64,000 nucleotides of DNA, from positions 1 through 64,000 of the forward strand of contig DAOTYY010000128.1 in assembly GCA_034434695.1 (NCBI GenBank), written 5' to 3'. Shown here in pieces: positions 18,419 to 27,135 of the stretch. The notes under the pieces are model-generated. The model ran no database searches. It was not told where the DNA came from and was given only the letters and a program-made list of their open reading frames with translations. Position numbers and translations under genes: made by a program. The DNA is from DYEC01 sp034434695. Its GTDB lineage: Bacteria > Chloroflexota > Anaerolineae > Anaerolineales > Anaerolineaceae. Numbering within the stretch: the stretch's first letter is position 1; each line of letters starts with the position of its first letter.

Positions 18419-19098
18419 CAAAACCAGTTTTTTACGGTGCTGGATTTCCTTACCTATCCCTGAAAAGCCTCCCTGGAAGGTTAATTGTCCTTGAGGGTAC
18501 TGATGGGGTTGGGCGTTCAACCCATATTCAACTTCTTCGCCAATGGCTTGAGAGTGAAGGATATGCTGTTTCGGACACTGGTTTGCGCCGATCACAAATG
18601 ACTCAACCTGGTCTAGACGCAGCTAAAAATGGTCACACATTGGGGCGAATTACGATGAGTCTTTTCTACGCGACCGACTTTGCAGATCGTTTGGAAAACC
18701 AGATCATCCCGGCCTTAAAGGCGGGGTTTATTGTACTTTCGGACCGCTATTTCTATTCCATCATAGCCCGCGACGTTGTGCGCGGTGCAAACCCGCAATG
18801 GGCGCGGAAGGTTTATGGTTTTGCACTAAAACCCGATCTGGTGCTTTATCTCAGAGCTAATATTCCCCAACTCGTTTCTCGTATTGCCTGCGGGCGTGGA
18901 TTCGATTACTGGGAGTCAGGCATGGATATACGCTGTGCTGACAATTTGTATGATAGCTTTGTTGTTTATCAATCAAGATTAATTGAACAATTTGATATGA
19001 TGGCGGAGGAATTTGGCTTTATCACCGTTGACGCCAATCGCCCAATTCAACCCATCTTCGAGGAGCTGCGTAACCATATTCGTCTAATCATAGAGTAA
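18415..19098 (+). CDS. Thymidylate-kinase-like protein with altered Walker A (K to R)
   Basis: 227 residues, clearly a paralogue of the preceding protein: both share ATDFADR, a DRY motif (110-112 here), the ARDVxRG segment, FAxxPDL, and a YxExGMD motif. Its Walker A reads GTDGVGRST: the catalytic Lys is replaced by Arg34 (codon CGT at 18514-18516). In most P-loop kinases this substitution destroys or greatly lowers activity. TMKs are dimers, so this protein may act as a regulatory partner of the first one. Like its neighbour it lacks the dTMP-specific REPGGT and AYQ motifs. It is tightly coupled upstream, and the CHAD gene follows after 10 bp. Confidence 0.75.
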   Translation: MTKPVFYGAGFPYLSLKSLPGRLIVLEGTDGVGRSTHIQLLRQWLESEGYAVSDTGLRRSQMTQPGLDAAKNGHTLGRITMSLFYATDFADRLENQIIPALKAGFIVLSDRYFYSIIARDVVRGANPQWARKVYGFALKPDLVLYLRANIPQLVSRIACGRGFDYWESGMDIRCADNLYDSFVVYQSRLIEQFDMMAEEFGFITVDANRPIQPIFEELRNHIRLIIE

Positions 19099-19108
19099 AA
19101 AACTTATC

Positions 19109-20200
19109 ATGATACAAGACCCTGAGCTGCTAAATCTCTGTGTATTTGGCGCAGAGGTTATTTTGAATCATCTGAATGCTTTAGAGAACGAGATTGAGGG
19201 CGTTCGTCGCGCAGAAGATATCGAATGCATTCATCGAATGCGGGTCGCTTCCCGAAGATTGAGAAACGTACTGCCTATCTTTGCTGATTGTTTTCCCTCT
19301 AGAAAAATTGTTGTTTGGCAAAATAATATTCGCAAAATTACACGCGCTCTTGGATTGGCGCGCGATACAGACGTTCAGCTCGAGTTACTTAATGACGTTT
19401 TTGCCGAATTACCAGAAAAACGCTATCGTCCAGGTGTTCGCCGTCTTCTTATAAGGCTCAAACAACGTCGTCAAAAACTCCAGAGCAAAGTTATCAAGTC
19501 TTTAGAGGAACTGGAACAGAGCAAAACCATTTCACAAATTCGCGAAAGGGTTGAGACGCTTATGTCATGGGCGCCTGAGCAAACGGTTTATTCACATGAG
19601 CTATACTTACGCGCCCGCCAGGCAATTAGCCAAAAATTAGACGATATGATGGCTTACGAACCGTATATCTATGACCCCAATCGGTTGAAAGAGCTGCACG
19701 CAATGCGGATTAGCGCCAAGAAGTTGAGATATACACTGGAGACCTTTGCCCCACTTTATCATAACATGTTGAAAAAACCCATTCAGGCGGTCCGGCAAAT
19801 ACAAGAGATGCTTGGAGTGATCCATGACTGTGATGTCTGGATAACTACTTTACCAGAGTTCATTACAGAAGAGAAAAAACGTACCATCCGGTATTATGGT
19901 CATTCACGACCTTTTAACTTGCTCTTGCCCGGAATACACTTCTTCCTCGCAAACCGGCAGGAAATGCGTCACCAAGAATATCAGCGCTTTTTGAGTGAGT
20001 GGGAAAGTTGGAAGAAAATCTCATTATGGGAAAAATTACGCCAGACCATCACTCACCCCTTGACTGAGATCACCGAAGTCTACCCGCCAGTCTCTCAGGT
20101 GTCAACTGAGGTGACCATCCCAAAAATTGATTTAGACACAACAATCGCTCCGCCACCTACCCAGTCAGAAAGTGATCTTTTCCAGACTAAAGATCAATGA
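19109..20200 (+). CDS. CHAD domain protein
   Basis: 363 residues. The CHAD (conserved histidine alpha-helical) domain occupies residues about 10-310, with the hallmark HRMRVASRRLRNVL near 44-57 and a second copy of the pattern, LHAMRISAKKLRYTLE, near 198-213. CHAD domains carry conserved His and basic residues and bind polyphosphate. The C-terminal 50 residues are Pro/Thr-rich and not conserved. The stop overlaps the start of the HD-domain gene (ATGA at 20197-20200). Its position after pst-phoU and beside a Ppx/GppA-type HD protein supports a role at polyphosphate. Confidence 0.9.
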   Translation: MIQDPELLNLCVFGAEVILNHLNALENEIEGVRRAEDIECIHRMRVASRRLRNVLPIFADCFPSRKIVVWQNNIRKITRALGLARDTDVQLELLNDVFAELPEKRYRPGVRRLLIRLKQRRQKLQSKVIKSLEELEQSKTISQIRERVETLMSWAPEQTVYSHELYLRARQAISQKLDDMMAYEPYIYDPNRLKELHAMRISAKKLRYTLETFAPLYHNMLKKPIQAVRQIQEMLGVIHDCDVWITTLPEFITEEKKRTIRYYGHSRPFNLLLPGIHFFLANRQEMRHQEYQRFLSEWESWKKISLWEKLRQTITHPLTEITEVYPPVSQVSTEVTIPKIDLDTTIAPPPTQSESDLFQTKDQ

Positions 20201-20829
20201 GCAATAATGATGACTTATCTGAACAAAATATCGGAAATCTGCAGCACATTTTTCAATTGGCAGAGTACTGTAAATATGACGCTGATCATGCCTGGCAAGT
20301 GACAAAATTTGCCCTGCAACTCTTTGATGATCTGCGCGAACTGCATCATTTTGGCACAACAGAACGTTATCTGCTCACCTGCGCAAGTATATTACATGAT
20401 ATCGGCTGGATTGAAGGATGGCAAAATCATCACAAAACAACACTCATCATTATTTTGGAAACTAAACTTCTTCCTTTTGACAGCAAAACGCGTTTGCTCA
20501 TTGGGTCAATAGCCCGCTACCATCGTGGTGCATTACCCAGTAAGAAACACGACCATTATGCAACGCTTGATGAGAACGAAAAAAAAGTTGTTAGCATTCT
20601 GGCTGCATGTCTTAGATTAGCAGACGCGCTTGATGAAACCCATCATCAAAGGATACAAGCTATCAATTGCCAGATCAAGAAAAACAAAATCGTTTTACAG
20701 TGTCAGATTAAAGAACCAGCATCAGAGGAGGAAAAAGCCTGCCGCGAAAAGTGCGATCTACTTGAGAAGGTCTTTAGACGTCACCTAATTACTCATTGGA
20801 ACACTAATAAAACAAATGCAATTTCCTGA
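20197..20829 (+). CDS. Free-standing HD domain like the C-terminal half of Ppx/GppA
   Basis: 210 residues. Similarity is to the C-terminal HD-type domain of exopolyphosphatase/guanosine pentaphosphatase: DHAWQVTKFALQLFDDL, the His-Asp pair in SILHDIGW, NHHKTTLIII, ARYHRGALP and LRLADALDETH all follow that pattern. The catalytic ASKHA phosphatase half is missing, and no such domain lies next to it. In full-length Ppx this part contributes to polyphosphate binding and processivity. It may therefore bind or hydrolyse a phosphate-rich ligand. It is last in the module and faces the convergent peptidase gene. Confidence 0.85.
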   Translation: MSNNDDLSEQNIGNLQHIFQLAEYCKYDADHAWQVTKFALQLFDDLRELHHFGTTERYLLTCASILHDIGWIEGWQNHHKTTLIIILETKLLPFDSKTRLLIGSIARYHRGALPSKKHDHYATLDENEKKVVSILAACLRLADALDETHHQRIQAINCQIKKNKIVLQCQIKEPASEEEKACREKCDLLEKVFRRHLITHWNTNKTNAIS

Positions 20830-20839
20830 AATGCTTATT

Positions 20840-22198
20840 TCAACTCTCTTCAAATGCTTTCAAAATTCTTGCAATGTGCTTTGCTCCCTTTAAATACAGA
20901 TCAAGCCGCACATTTTCATCCGGTGCATGTGCATTCGCTGTGGGATGTCCCACCCCTGCAGTCACAATCGGTACTTTCAATATTTGGCTAATCACATAGT
21001 TCGGTCCAGAACCGCCCACCATAGGCACAATTTGCATCTTTCGCCCATAAACATCTTCTGCTGTGTTGATAACCAACTGTACAAACGGATCATTGGGATC
21101 GGTTTTTGCAGGTGCTTCACCCCCTAAAAATTTTATCTGGACGTCTTCAAAGCCTTTTGCATCCAGATGTAAGCGAAGCGAATGAATAATTTGCTCCGGA
21201 GTTTGATTGGGAACCAGACGAAAATCCACCTTTGCACTAGCTCGATAAGGGAGCACTGTTTTCTGTCCCTCGCCCTGATAACCGGATGTTAATCCACAAA
21301 TGGTACAGGCTGGTTCGAATGCTTCAGCCAGCCGCAGAGCAACCCCACCAGTTAATCCCTTGAGGAAATTCTTAACACCATATTGCTTCTTGTACTCGTC
21401 AGCAGTCTCGGGCAACGCTTCCATCAACTCAATTTCCTGCTCTGTTGGTGGACACACCGCATCGTAAAAACCTGGAATTTGAATGCGTTCGTCTTTTCCC
21501 TTAAGCGAGTTAAGTGCCCATACCAGTCTCCAGGCTGCATTAGGAAAAATCGAACCGCCTATTCCCGAATGTATATCTTGATTTGCTGTTTCCACGCTCA
21601 ATTCCACATAACATATTCCGCGTAAACCGAGATATTGCATTGGGTAGTCCCGCTGATCCACACCACCGAATTCCCAAATACACCCATCCGCAGCAAGCAT
21701 TTCAACATGATTCTCTACAAAATTGCGAAGGTGAGCACTGCTGGTTTCTTCTTCACCCTCAATCAAGAACTTTACACAACAGGGAAGTTCCTTTTCGGTA
21801 TCCAAAAGTGCATCCATTGCAAATAACCGGTTGACAATATGCCCTTTATCGTCATTCGCACCACGCGCAAACAACTTCCCATCCCTTACGGTCGGCTGAA
21901 ACGGTGGTGTAGTCCACAATTCCAGCGGTTCAGCCGGTTGAACATCATAATGGTTATAAAACAAGATGGCTCTATCACTACGCCCCTTTCGTTCAGCATA
22001 CACAATTGGAGCGCCGCCGGTATCAAAAACCTCTACAACAAAACCGCGCCTTACTAACATATTGGTAACTAGTTCAGCACATTCATTAATCCCCCAGTTT
22101 TGAGCAGAGACACTGGGTTGAGCGCATAACGTGGAAAGCTCAGCAATGCTTTGTTCCAAATGAGTATTCAGATAATCATCAATCCTGGTGAAATTCAT
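20840..22198 (-). CDS. M20 family dipeptidase/metallopeptidase
   Basis: 452 residues. Metal-binding and catalytic residues are seen in FYNHYDVQPAEP (His and catalytic Asp), ARGANDDKGH (bridging Asp) and LIEGEEETSS (Glu-Glu, general base and ligand), with the dimerisation lid domain in the middle. The protein resembles the M20 dipeptidases of the CNDP type, which cleave dipeptides or acylated amino acids in the cytoplasm. It is monocistronic and convergent with the HD-domain gene; only 10 bp separate the two stop codons. Confidence 0.9.
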   Translation of the reverse strand: MNFTRIDDYLNTHLEQSIAELSTLCAQPSVSAQNWGINECAELVTNMLVRRGFVVEVFDTGGAPIVYAERKGRSDRAILFYNHYDVQPAEPLELWTTPPFQPTVRDGKLFARGANDDKGHIVNRLFAMDALLDTEKELPCCVKFLIEGEEETSSAHLRNFVENHVEMLAADGCIWEFGGVDQRDYPMQYLGLRGICYVELSVETANQDIHSGIGGSIFPNAAWRLVWALNSLKGKDERIQIPGFYDAVCPPTEQEIELMEALPETADEYKKQYGVKNFLKGLTGGVALRLAEAFEPACTICGLTSGYQGEGQKTVLPYRASAKVDFRLVPNQTPEQIIHSLRLHLDAKGFEDVQIKFLGGEAPAKTDPNDPFVQLVINTAEDVYGRKMQIVPMVGGSGPNYVISQILKVPIVTAGVGHPTANAHAPDENVRLDLYLKGAKHIARILKAFEES

Positions 22199-22309
22199 TT
22201 TTCACCTTCCGATAAATAACATTCTTAATTTGCCTGTATTATAAAAAGCTGCCCCAGCAGGCAGTCGCTTAATACTCATATAACAGAAACCCCAATAATT
22301 ACAAAAGTG

Positions 22310-22945
22310 TCAATCACTTTCACTGAGGAGGGTTTCTATTCTGGCAATTACCATATCCATCGCAACAGTATTCAAACCACCCTCCGGTATAATGACATCT
22401 GCATATCGTTTTGATGGCTCGACAAATTCTAAATGCATGGGACGGACTGTGCTTAGATATTGTTTGATAACTGATTCGGTCGTTCTGCCGCGCTCAGAAA
22501 TGTCGCGTTGTAGCCGTCGAATAAACCTGATATCTGAATCTGTGTCCACAAAAATCTTTACATCGAACAAATCACGCAAAGCTTTGTCAGCAAAAATAAG
22601 AATGCCTTCCACAATAATTACACGCTGCGGCTCAATCAAAATAGTGCGTTCTGTACGGGTATGCGTTGTAAAATCGTACACCGGCAAAGCAATGGATTTC
22701 CATCTCTTTAACTGATGAATATGCTGAATCAAAAGATCACTTTCCAGCGAATCCGGGTGATCAAAATTAACCTGCATACGCTGCATGGGAGGTAAATTTT
22801 TTAAGTCTCGATAGTATGCATCATGAGGTAAGTAAGCAATGCGATCAGCCCCTACCCGTTGAAGTATGACATTTGCAACCGTGGTTTTGCCAGATCCAGA
22901 ACCGCCAGCAATACCAATAACCAGAGGAACAGGTTTAGACTCCAT
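22310..22945 (-). CDS. udk: Uridine kinase
   Basis: 211 residues. The P-loop reads GIAGGSGSGKTT (residues 11-22). The uridine/cytidine-binding segments HDAYYRDL, NFDHPDSLESDLL and PVYDFTTHTR follow in the standard order, and the lid arginines lie in RFIRRLQRDISERGRT. It phosphorylates uridine and cytidine for pyrimidine salvage. It stands alone, with 111 bp of uninformative sequence before the peptidase gene. Confidence 0.96.
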   Translation of the reverse strand: MESKPVPLVIGIAGGSGSGKTTVANVILQRVGADRIAYLPHDAYYRDLKNLPPMQRMQVNFDHPDSLESDLLIQHIHQLKRWKSIALPVYDFTTHTRTERTILIEPQRVIIVEGILIFADKALRDLFDVKIFVDTDSDIRFIRRLQRDISERGRTTESVIKQYLSTVRPMHLEFVEPSKRYADVIIPEGGLNTVAMDMVIARIETLLSESD

Positions 22946-23046
22946 GTTTTTATTATAACAATGCTACCATATCTGAAGGATATATTTCCCGATGTCATCC
23001 ATTAAAAGCACACACGAATCGCTTCGTTAACAGGCAAAAATAAAAA

Positions 23047-23119
23047 AGCCACCGAAGGGAATCGAACCCTTGACCGGACGATTACGAATCGTCTGCTCTG
23101 CCAGCTGAGCTACGGTGGC
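23047..23119 (-). tRNA. tRNA-Thr (anticodon CGT)
   Basis: A full cloverleaf can be drawn on the minus strand: acceptor GCCACCG pairs with CGGTGGC, the D arm follows TAGCTCAG, the anticodon stem GACGA/TCGTC holds the loop TTCGTAA with anticodon CGT, and the T arm contains GGTTCGATTCC. Length is 73 nt including the discriminator; no CCA is encoded. Confidence 0.96.
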
Positions 23120-23200
23120 GTGGTCAAGATTATACCAGCATCAGAATTGAAAAGGCAAGATTTTCTCCTGTTTCGCGTTAAGATCCCCTTTGCAACCACC

Positions 23201-23839
23201 CTATAAATATACCCTTTGAAAAATCCCCAAGACCAGAGAAGCTAACACCCATAATACCAACCCACCCCATAAACGTTGCTGGCGGTTTTCACTGAATGTC
23301 AATATCCATCCTATTGTTACAATAATGCCTAAAATTGCCAGATATCCAATAATGGACCATACTGCTTTGATCGGTGGAGAATACCCCGCCTCTAACTGTT
23401 GCTTGACGAGTAATAATAGAGTGTTCCCCCAGTCTAGTAAAAATGTCAAAGCATAAAACTTACCGCCTAGAGGTAACAAGCGCCGCCATAAAACTGATAC
23501 GATCAACGATATAACGATTAACTCCAATACAAAAGGTAAACTAAACCTCAATCCCTCTTCTAATAAAGAACTATTCAGTTCCACAAGTGTCCATGCCAGT
23601 ATTCCCCCCGCCATCCCAAATCGTGCGCGTAAAGCGTCCGGAAAACGAGACACCAAGCTGCGGTCCAGACATAAAATCATAACCGCCAGAACACCAAATA
23701 CCAAGGAAAGCACTCCCGGTTTACCCAGTACTGCTTCAGAAAATAACATCAGCAATCGCAACACTGCTGTAAGAAAAATCAACGCAAAACCAGTAAATAA
23801 ACCATCCATTAACTTACTTTGGAGATCACGCCGTATCAC
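23201..23839 (-). CDS. Integral membrane protein of unknown function
   Basis: 212 residues with about six hydrophobic helices (near 12-30, 42-60, 75-90, 100-120, 130-150, 160-205). No family was recognised and no catalytic motif is evident. The start at 23839 overlaps the stop of the MFS exporter gene by 4 bp, so the two are probably cotranscribed and this protein may assist or accompany that transporter; this is inferred from position only. Confidence 0.7.
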   Translation of the reverse strand: MIRRDLQSKLMDGLFTGFALIFLTAVLRLLMLFSEAVLGKPGVLSLVFGVLAVMILCLDRSLVSRFPDALRARFGMAGGILAWTLVELNSSLLEEGLRFSLPFVLELIVISLIVSVLWRRLLPLGGKFYALTFLLDWGNTLLLLVKQQLEAGYSPPIKAVWSIIGYLAILGIIVTIGWILTFSENRQQRLWGGLVLWVLASLVLGIFQRVYL

Positions 23840-25089
23840 AAGCCCTCCACCCGAACTTCAGGTTCCCTGATTGCACTAAATGCCAGAATTCCACCAAGAA
23901 CCACAATCAAACCACACAGAACATATACAGTGCGATGCCCAATTACTTCTGCAAAAACTGCTGCAAGAGCCATTGAGATCAGCCCGGATGCACTTCGCAA
24001 AGCCAGATTGGCGCTACTCACCCGCCCAAGCTTTTGGTTTGGGACAGCTAACTGAATCAGGGTCATTATCGCAGATTGAGCAGGTACAAAGCCAAAACCC
24101 ACAAGAAAGGAAAAGACGACAACGTAGACAACCCCCGGAGCCAGTCCAATCGCAACAAAGAAGATACCAATAACTACAGCACCACCACCTGCCAGCATCG
24201 TTTTCATCAAACGCTTACTAAGAAGACCAAGGGCGATACCTCCAAATACCATACCCAACCCTTGTGCCGCATCTACAATTCCTAACCCCTTCGGACCAAT
24301 TCCAAATGTGCGTTGCAAATATGGAACCCAAACCACATTAATTGCCCCGAAACCAAGCTGAGTTACCAGTAACACAACCAGAATGCCAAACATGGTTCGA
24401 TTGGAAAAGAGGTAACCAATACCTTCCCAAAGTTCATTCAGCACTGAACTTATATCATGTGTAGTAGGGTTTGGGGTCAAATTTTTACGCTTTGGGACAT
24501 GCACAAATGCATTCAGTATAGCAGCTATCACTAAACACACCGATTCAACCAAGTAAGCCGCAGAAGCTCCCCACAAATCAATAATGAAACCAGCCAATGC
24601 GGGTCCTGCCAGCAGTCCTGCCGTCATTACAAGCTGCATTAACCCATTTGCATTTAAGAGATCATTTGGATCCTCCACTATTAAAGGCAAGAGGGCATTC
24701 ATTGCTGGCGAAAAAAAACGACTGACTGTGGACATCAAAAAACCGACCAGATAGAAAATCCACACCTGATCTGCACGCTGAACAACCAACAGGATCAAAA
24801 CCAGCATTGCCCTAACAACACAGGACACGATCATAATCCGCTTTCGATCCCAGCGATCAATGAACACCCCTGCAACTGGTCCTAACAAGAGCATTGGTAT
24901 CGCTTCAGAGATAACAGAGAGACCAACCATCAGGGTTGACCCTGTCAACTTTTCGACAACAATCGGCACAGCTAGTAATATGAAGTAATCCCCAATATAC
25001 GCGATTAGATGCCCCAACCAGAGCAACAAAAAGCTTGTATTCGAAAACAATCGTTTATATGGCCATGTTGCTAAGGATTCAGCCTGCAT
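23836..25089 (-). CDS. MFS transporter (MFS_3 / enterobactin-exporter-like)
   Basis: 417 residues with 12 predicted helices. The family signature between helices 2 and 3 reads GPVAGVFIDRWDRKRIMI (landmark near 70-90). It starts with LFSNTSFLLLWLGHLIAYIGDYF-like sequence typical of MFS_3 drug or siderophore exporters (quoted from residues 14-36). It is likely to export a small hydrophobic compound; the substrate is unknown. It lies just downstream of a short tandem repeat and the broken dinB gene, and is coupled to the membrane protein gene that follows. Confidence 0.87.
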   Translation of the reverse strand: MQAESLATWPYKRLFSNTSFLLLWLGHLIAYIGDYFILLAVPIVVEKLTGSTLMVGLSVISEAIPMLLLGPVAGVFIDRWDRKRIMIVSCVVRAMLVLILLVVQRADQVWIFYLVGFLMSTVSRFFSPAMNALLPLIVEDPNDLLNANGLMQLVMTAGLLAGPALAGFIIDLWGASAAYLVESVCLVIAAILNAFVHVPKRKNLTPNPTTHDISSVLNELWEGIGYLFSNRTMFGILVVLLVTQLGFGAINVVWVPYLQRTFGIGPKGLGIVDAAQGLGMVFGGIALGLLSKRLMKTMLAGGGAVVIGIFFVAIGLAPGVVYVVVFSFLVGFGFVPAQSAIMTLIQLAVPNQKLGRVSSANLALRSASGLISMALAAVFAEVIGHRTVYVLCGLIVVLGGILAFSAIREPEVRVEGL

Positions 25090-25355
25090 AAGATCTTCAA
25101 ACTCCCTCGTGTTTGTTGTCCTCGTGTTTGTTGTCCTCGTGTTCGTTGTCTATGGAAAAGTCCACGATGGACTACAGATTTACCGTAATGCTCACGCAAT
25201 TTATCAATTGCCCTGAGCAACTGGCGTTCCCTAATACGCTCTCCCAACTGTCTCCCAACAGCAAACGGTTTATCTTTGAGGTAAGGACAGCGCAATTCCT
25301 CCATAGCGCAGAAAAACGCATCTAAATCAATGTGGAGAACTTTTCTCAGAGACAT
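25071..25355 (-). pseudogene. dinB: Internally deleted DNA polymerase IV gene
   Basis: From the Met encoded at 25355, the reading MSLRKVLHIDLDAFFCAMEE is the typical start of DinB-type Y-family polymerases, including the first catalytic Asp. After KDKPFAVG (about residue 33) the sequence jumps directly to RERQLLRAIDKLREHYGK, which resembles the extreme C-terminus of DinB. About 300 residues that include the remaining catalytic acidic residues are missing. The frame then runs through a tandem repeat (TRGQQ units) and stops within the start of the MFS gene. The protein cannot be a polymerase. Confidence 0.75.
25106..25150 (+). repeat. Three tandem 15-bp repeats at the end of the dinB remnant
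   Basis: The unit CTCGTGTTTGTTGTC occurs twice exactly (25106-25120, 25121-25135) and once with a single T to C change (25136-25150). Because 15 is a multiple of three the repeats keep the minus-strand frame open, encoding repeated TRGQQ. The array lies where the dinB coding sequence should end, 17 bp before the MFS start codon, and looks like slippage. Confidence 0.9.
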
Positions 25356-25752
25356 GTAGACAAGTTTACTGTTGCTCCTCAATTTAATCAACAACGGCAA
25401 GAGATTGTTCCTCACGACAAGCAAAAAGGACAAGATTCAACGGCATCTAGCCTTCTTGGTTCGTATCGATAGATAGATAAATCTAGGGCTTATTTCTTCA
25501 TGGAGCAACCTTTTATAGTTGTTTGATAGAACACAGCCACGTCTCAAACTAATTTGCTCTTTCCGCTCGAACAAGTTTACAGCAAGCTTCGATTTCATGC
25601 TCAAGCGACAAAACTGGTAGACGCATTCCCTTATCTACACTCTCTATGCCAGAACCGAAGAAAAATAACGGGTTAATGTTCTTATCAAAATCAGCTTTAC
25701 TCGTTATTCATCATCTGCTAATATAAAAACAGTTATTTCAAAGGAGTCCAAG
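25356..25752. other. Non-coding stretch of about 400 bp
   Basis: No convincing gene was found here. A 53-codon open stretch on the minus strand (25549-25707) contains GMRLPVLSLEHEIEACCKL but has no good start and no recognised family. It could be a gene remnant, in keeping with the broken dinB beside it. An SD-like AAGGAG at the right-hand edge (25741-25746) belongs to the next gene. Confidence 0.6.
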
Positions 25753-26871
25753 GTGAAAATACGACGGGTTCAAAGTAAAAGCGACTTGAGAGTTTTTATC
25801 AATTTTCCTTATCAACATTACATACATGATCCTTTCTGGGTTCCGCCATTGCACAGCAAACAGCATAGCCAGTTCGATCCTAAACACAATCCATTCCTCG
25901 AACATTGCAAGTATGCATTATTTCTTCTCGAGAAAGATGGGCAAGTCGTTGGACGCATTGCAGCATTCATTGACAATCTTGCAGTAGAGTTCTGGGGGGA
26001 GCCTGTTGGCTTATTTGGATATTATGAATGTATTCAGGACCATTCTGCGGCACATCTTCTGTTGGAAACTGCCCGCGAATGGCTAAAAATCAGCAGGATG
26101 AGCGCCATGCGTGGTCCATGGAGCTTTGTATCGCAAGAATGGGGACTGGTTCTGGAAGGATTCGAACCTTCCCCTGTCATCATGGCTCCATATAATCCGC
26201 CATATTACAATGATCAAATGGTCGCCTTCGGTTTGCAAAAAGTCAAAGATCTGCTTTGTTACTACATCGCCGGATCAGAAGGCTATAAAATTCCAGATCG
26301 CATTTTGGCTCTTACGGATAAAGTTGCTCACCACAATCAAATCAAAACTCGACAAATTAACATGAAGCGTCTTAATGAAGAGGTACGAACCCTCATGGAT
26401 TTGTCTAACCGCAGTATTATCATTATCAACAATTGGGGATATTCACCAGTAACGGAAGCAGAAGTACAGGCAATGGCACGAGACCTGAAATCAGTGATTC
26501 AACCGAAAGGGGTCATCTTTGCAGAAGATACCAAAGGCAATCCGATTGGATTCGCAATTGCCATACCCGACATCAATACATTGTTACGGGGACTTAATGG
26601 ACACCTTTTCCCTTTTGGTTGGCTAAAATTGCTGACTGGAATTCGTCGCCTGCATCGCTATCGCATGTTTGCCCTCGGCGTTGTACCCGAATATCACGGT
26701 CGGGCAGTGGGTAGTTTGCTTTATCGCGCTCTATATGAATCGTTATACACACCTGATATCTGGATGGAAATCAACTACGTGCTAGAAGACAATCACCCCA
26801 TGAATAACGCATTAATTAAACTCAACGCCAAACCATTGCGTCGTTATCGCATCTACCAGATGAACATTTAA
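25753..26871 (+). CDS. GNAT-like N-acyltransferase family protein
   Basis: 372 residues, starting MKIRRVQSKSDLRVFINFPY; the N-terminal WVPPL segment and the following VVGRIAAFIDN beta-strand region are typical of a large, poorly characterised GNAT-like family. The C-terminal part has another acyl-CoA-type fold element, with FALGVVPEYHGRAVGSLLY near 305-325 resembling the CoA pyrophosphate loop. The substrate is unknown. The product at 60289-61416 is a paralogue with the same layout. AAGGAG lies 7 bases before the GTG start, which is favoured because the family begins just here. Confidence 0.75.
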   Translation: MKIRRVQSKSDLRVFINFPYQHYIHDPFWVPPLHSKQHSQFDPKHNPFLEHCKYALFLLEKDGQVVGRIAAFIDNLAVEFWGEPVGLFGYYECIQDHSAAHLLLETAREWLKISRMSAMRGPWSFVSQEWGLVLEGFEPSPVIMAPYNPPYYNDQMVAFGLQKVKDLLCYYIAGSEGYKIPDRILALTDKVAHHNQIKTRQINMKRLNEEVRTLMDLSNRSIIIINNWGYSPVTEAEVQAMARDLKSVIQPKGVIFAEDTKGNPIGFAIAIPDINTLLRGLNGHLFPFGWLKLLTGIRRLHRYRMFALGVVPEYHGRAVGSLLYRALYESLYTPDIWMEINYVLEDNHPMNNALIKLNAKPLRRYRIYQMNI

Positions 26872-26936
26872 CAAAGTCCGAAGTTAAGCAATCAGCCGAA
26901 ACCTTGTCGTCAGCGGCTGCAGATAGACACAATGAG

Positions 26937-27023
26937 CGGAGAGGGTGGGATTCGAACCCACGAACCCTTGCGGGTTACACGCTCTCCAGGCGTGCGCGTT
27001 AGGCCAGACTACGCAACCTCTCC
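26937..27023 (-). tRNA. tRNA-Ser (anticodon GGA)
   Basis: On the minus strand the acceptor GGAGAGG pairs with CCTCTCC. The anticodon stem CACGC/GCGTG encloses the loop CTGGAGA with anticodon GGA. A long variable arm (ACCCGCAAGGGT region) marks a class II tRNA, and the T arm contains GGTTCGAATCC. Length is 87 nt; no CCA is encoded. Confidence 0.96.
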
Positions 27024-27135
27024 GAATTGATATTCGCCAGTAGATTTGAGCGATGAGATTATACCATAAGAACCCTCGCGGAAAACAAGTATAATAGAAA
27101 AAATTGGTTTATATATACGATGGGAGGAAGCCAAA

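Noticed and set aside
20827..20842. TGAAAT-GCTT-ATTTCA as a terminator between convergent genes
   Set aside because: A 6-bp AT-rich stem without a T run is too weak to call.
25106..25150. Tandem repeats considered as a CRISPR remnant
   Set aside because: The 15-bp units are directly adjacent without spacers, and no cas gene is present.
23047..25355. tRNA-Thr next to an exporter and a broken gene considered as an integrated island
   Set aside because: No integrase, no repeat of the tRNA 3' end and no composition change were seen.
25549..25707. A 53-codon minus-strand open stretch considered as a small gene
   Set aside because: No suitable start codon or ribosome-binding site is near its beginning and no family is recognised; at most a remnant.
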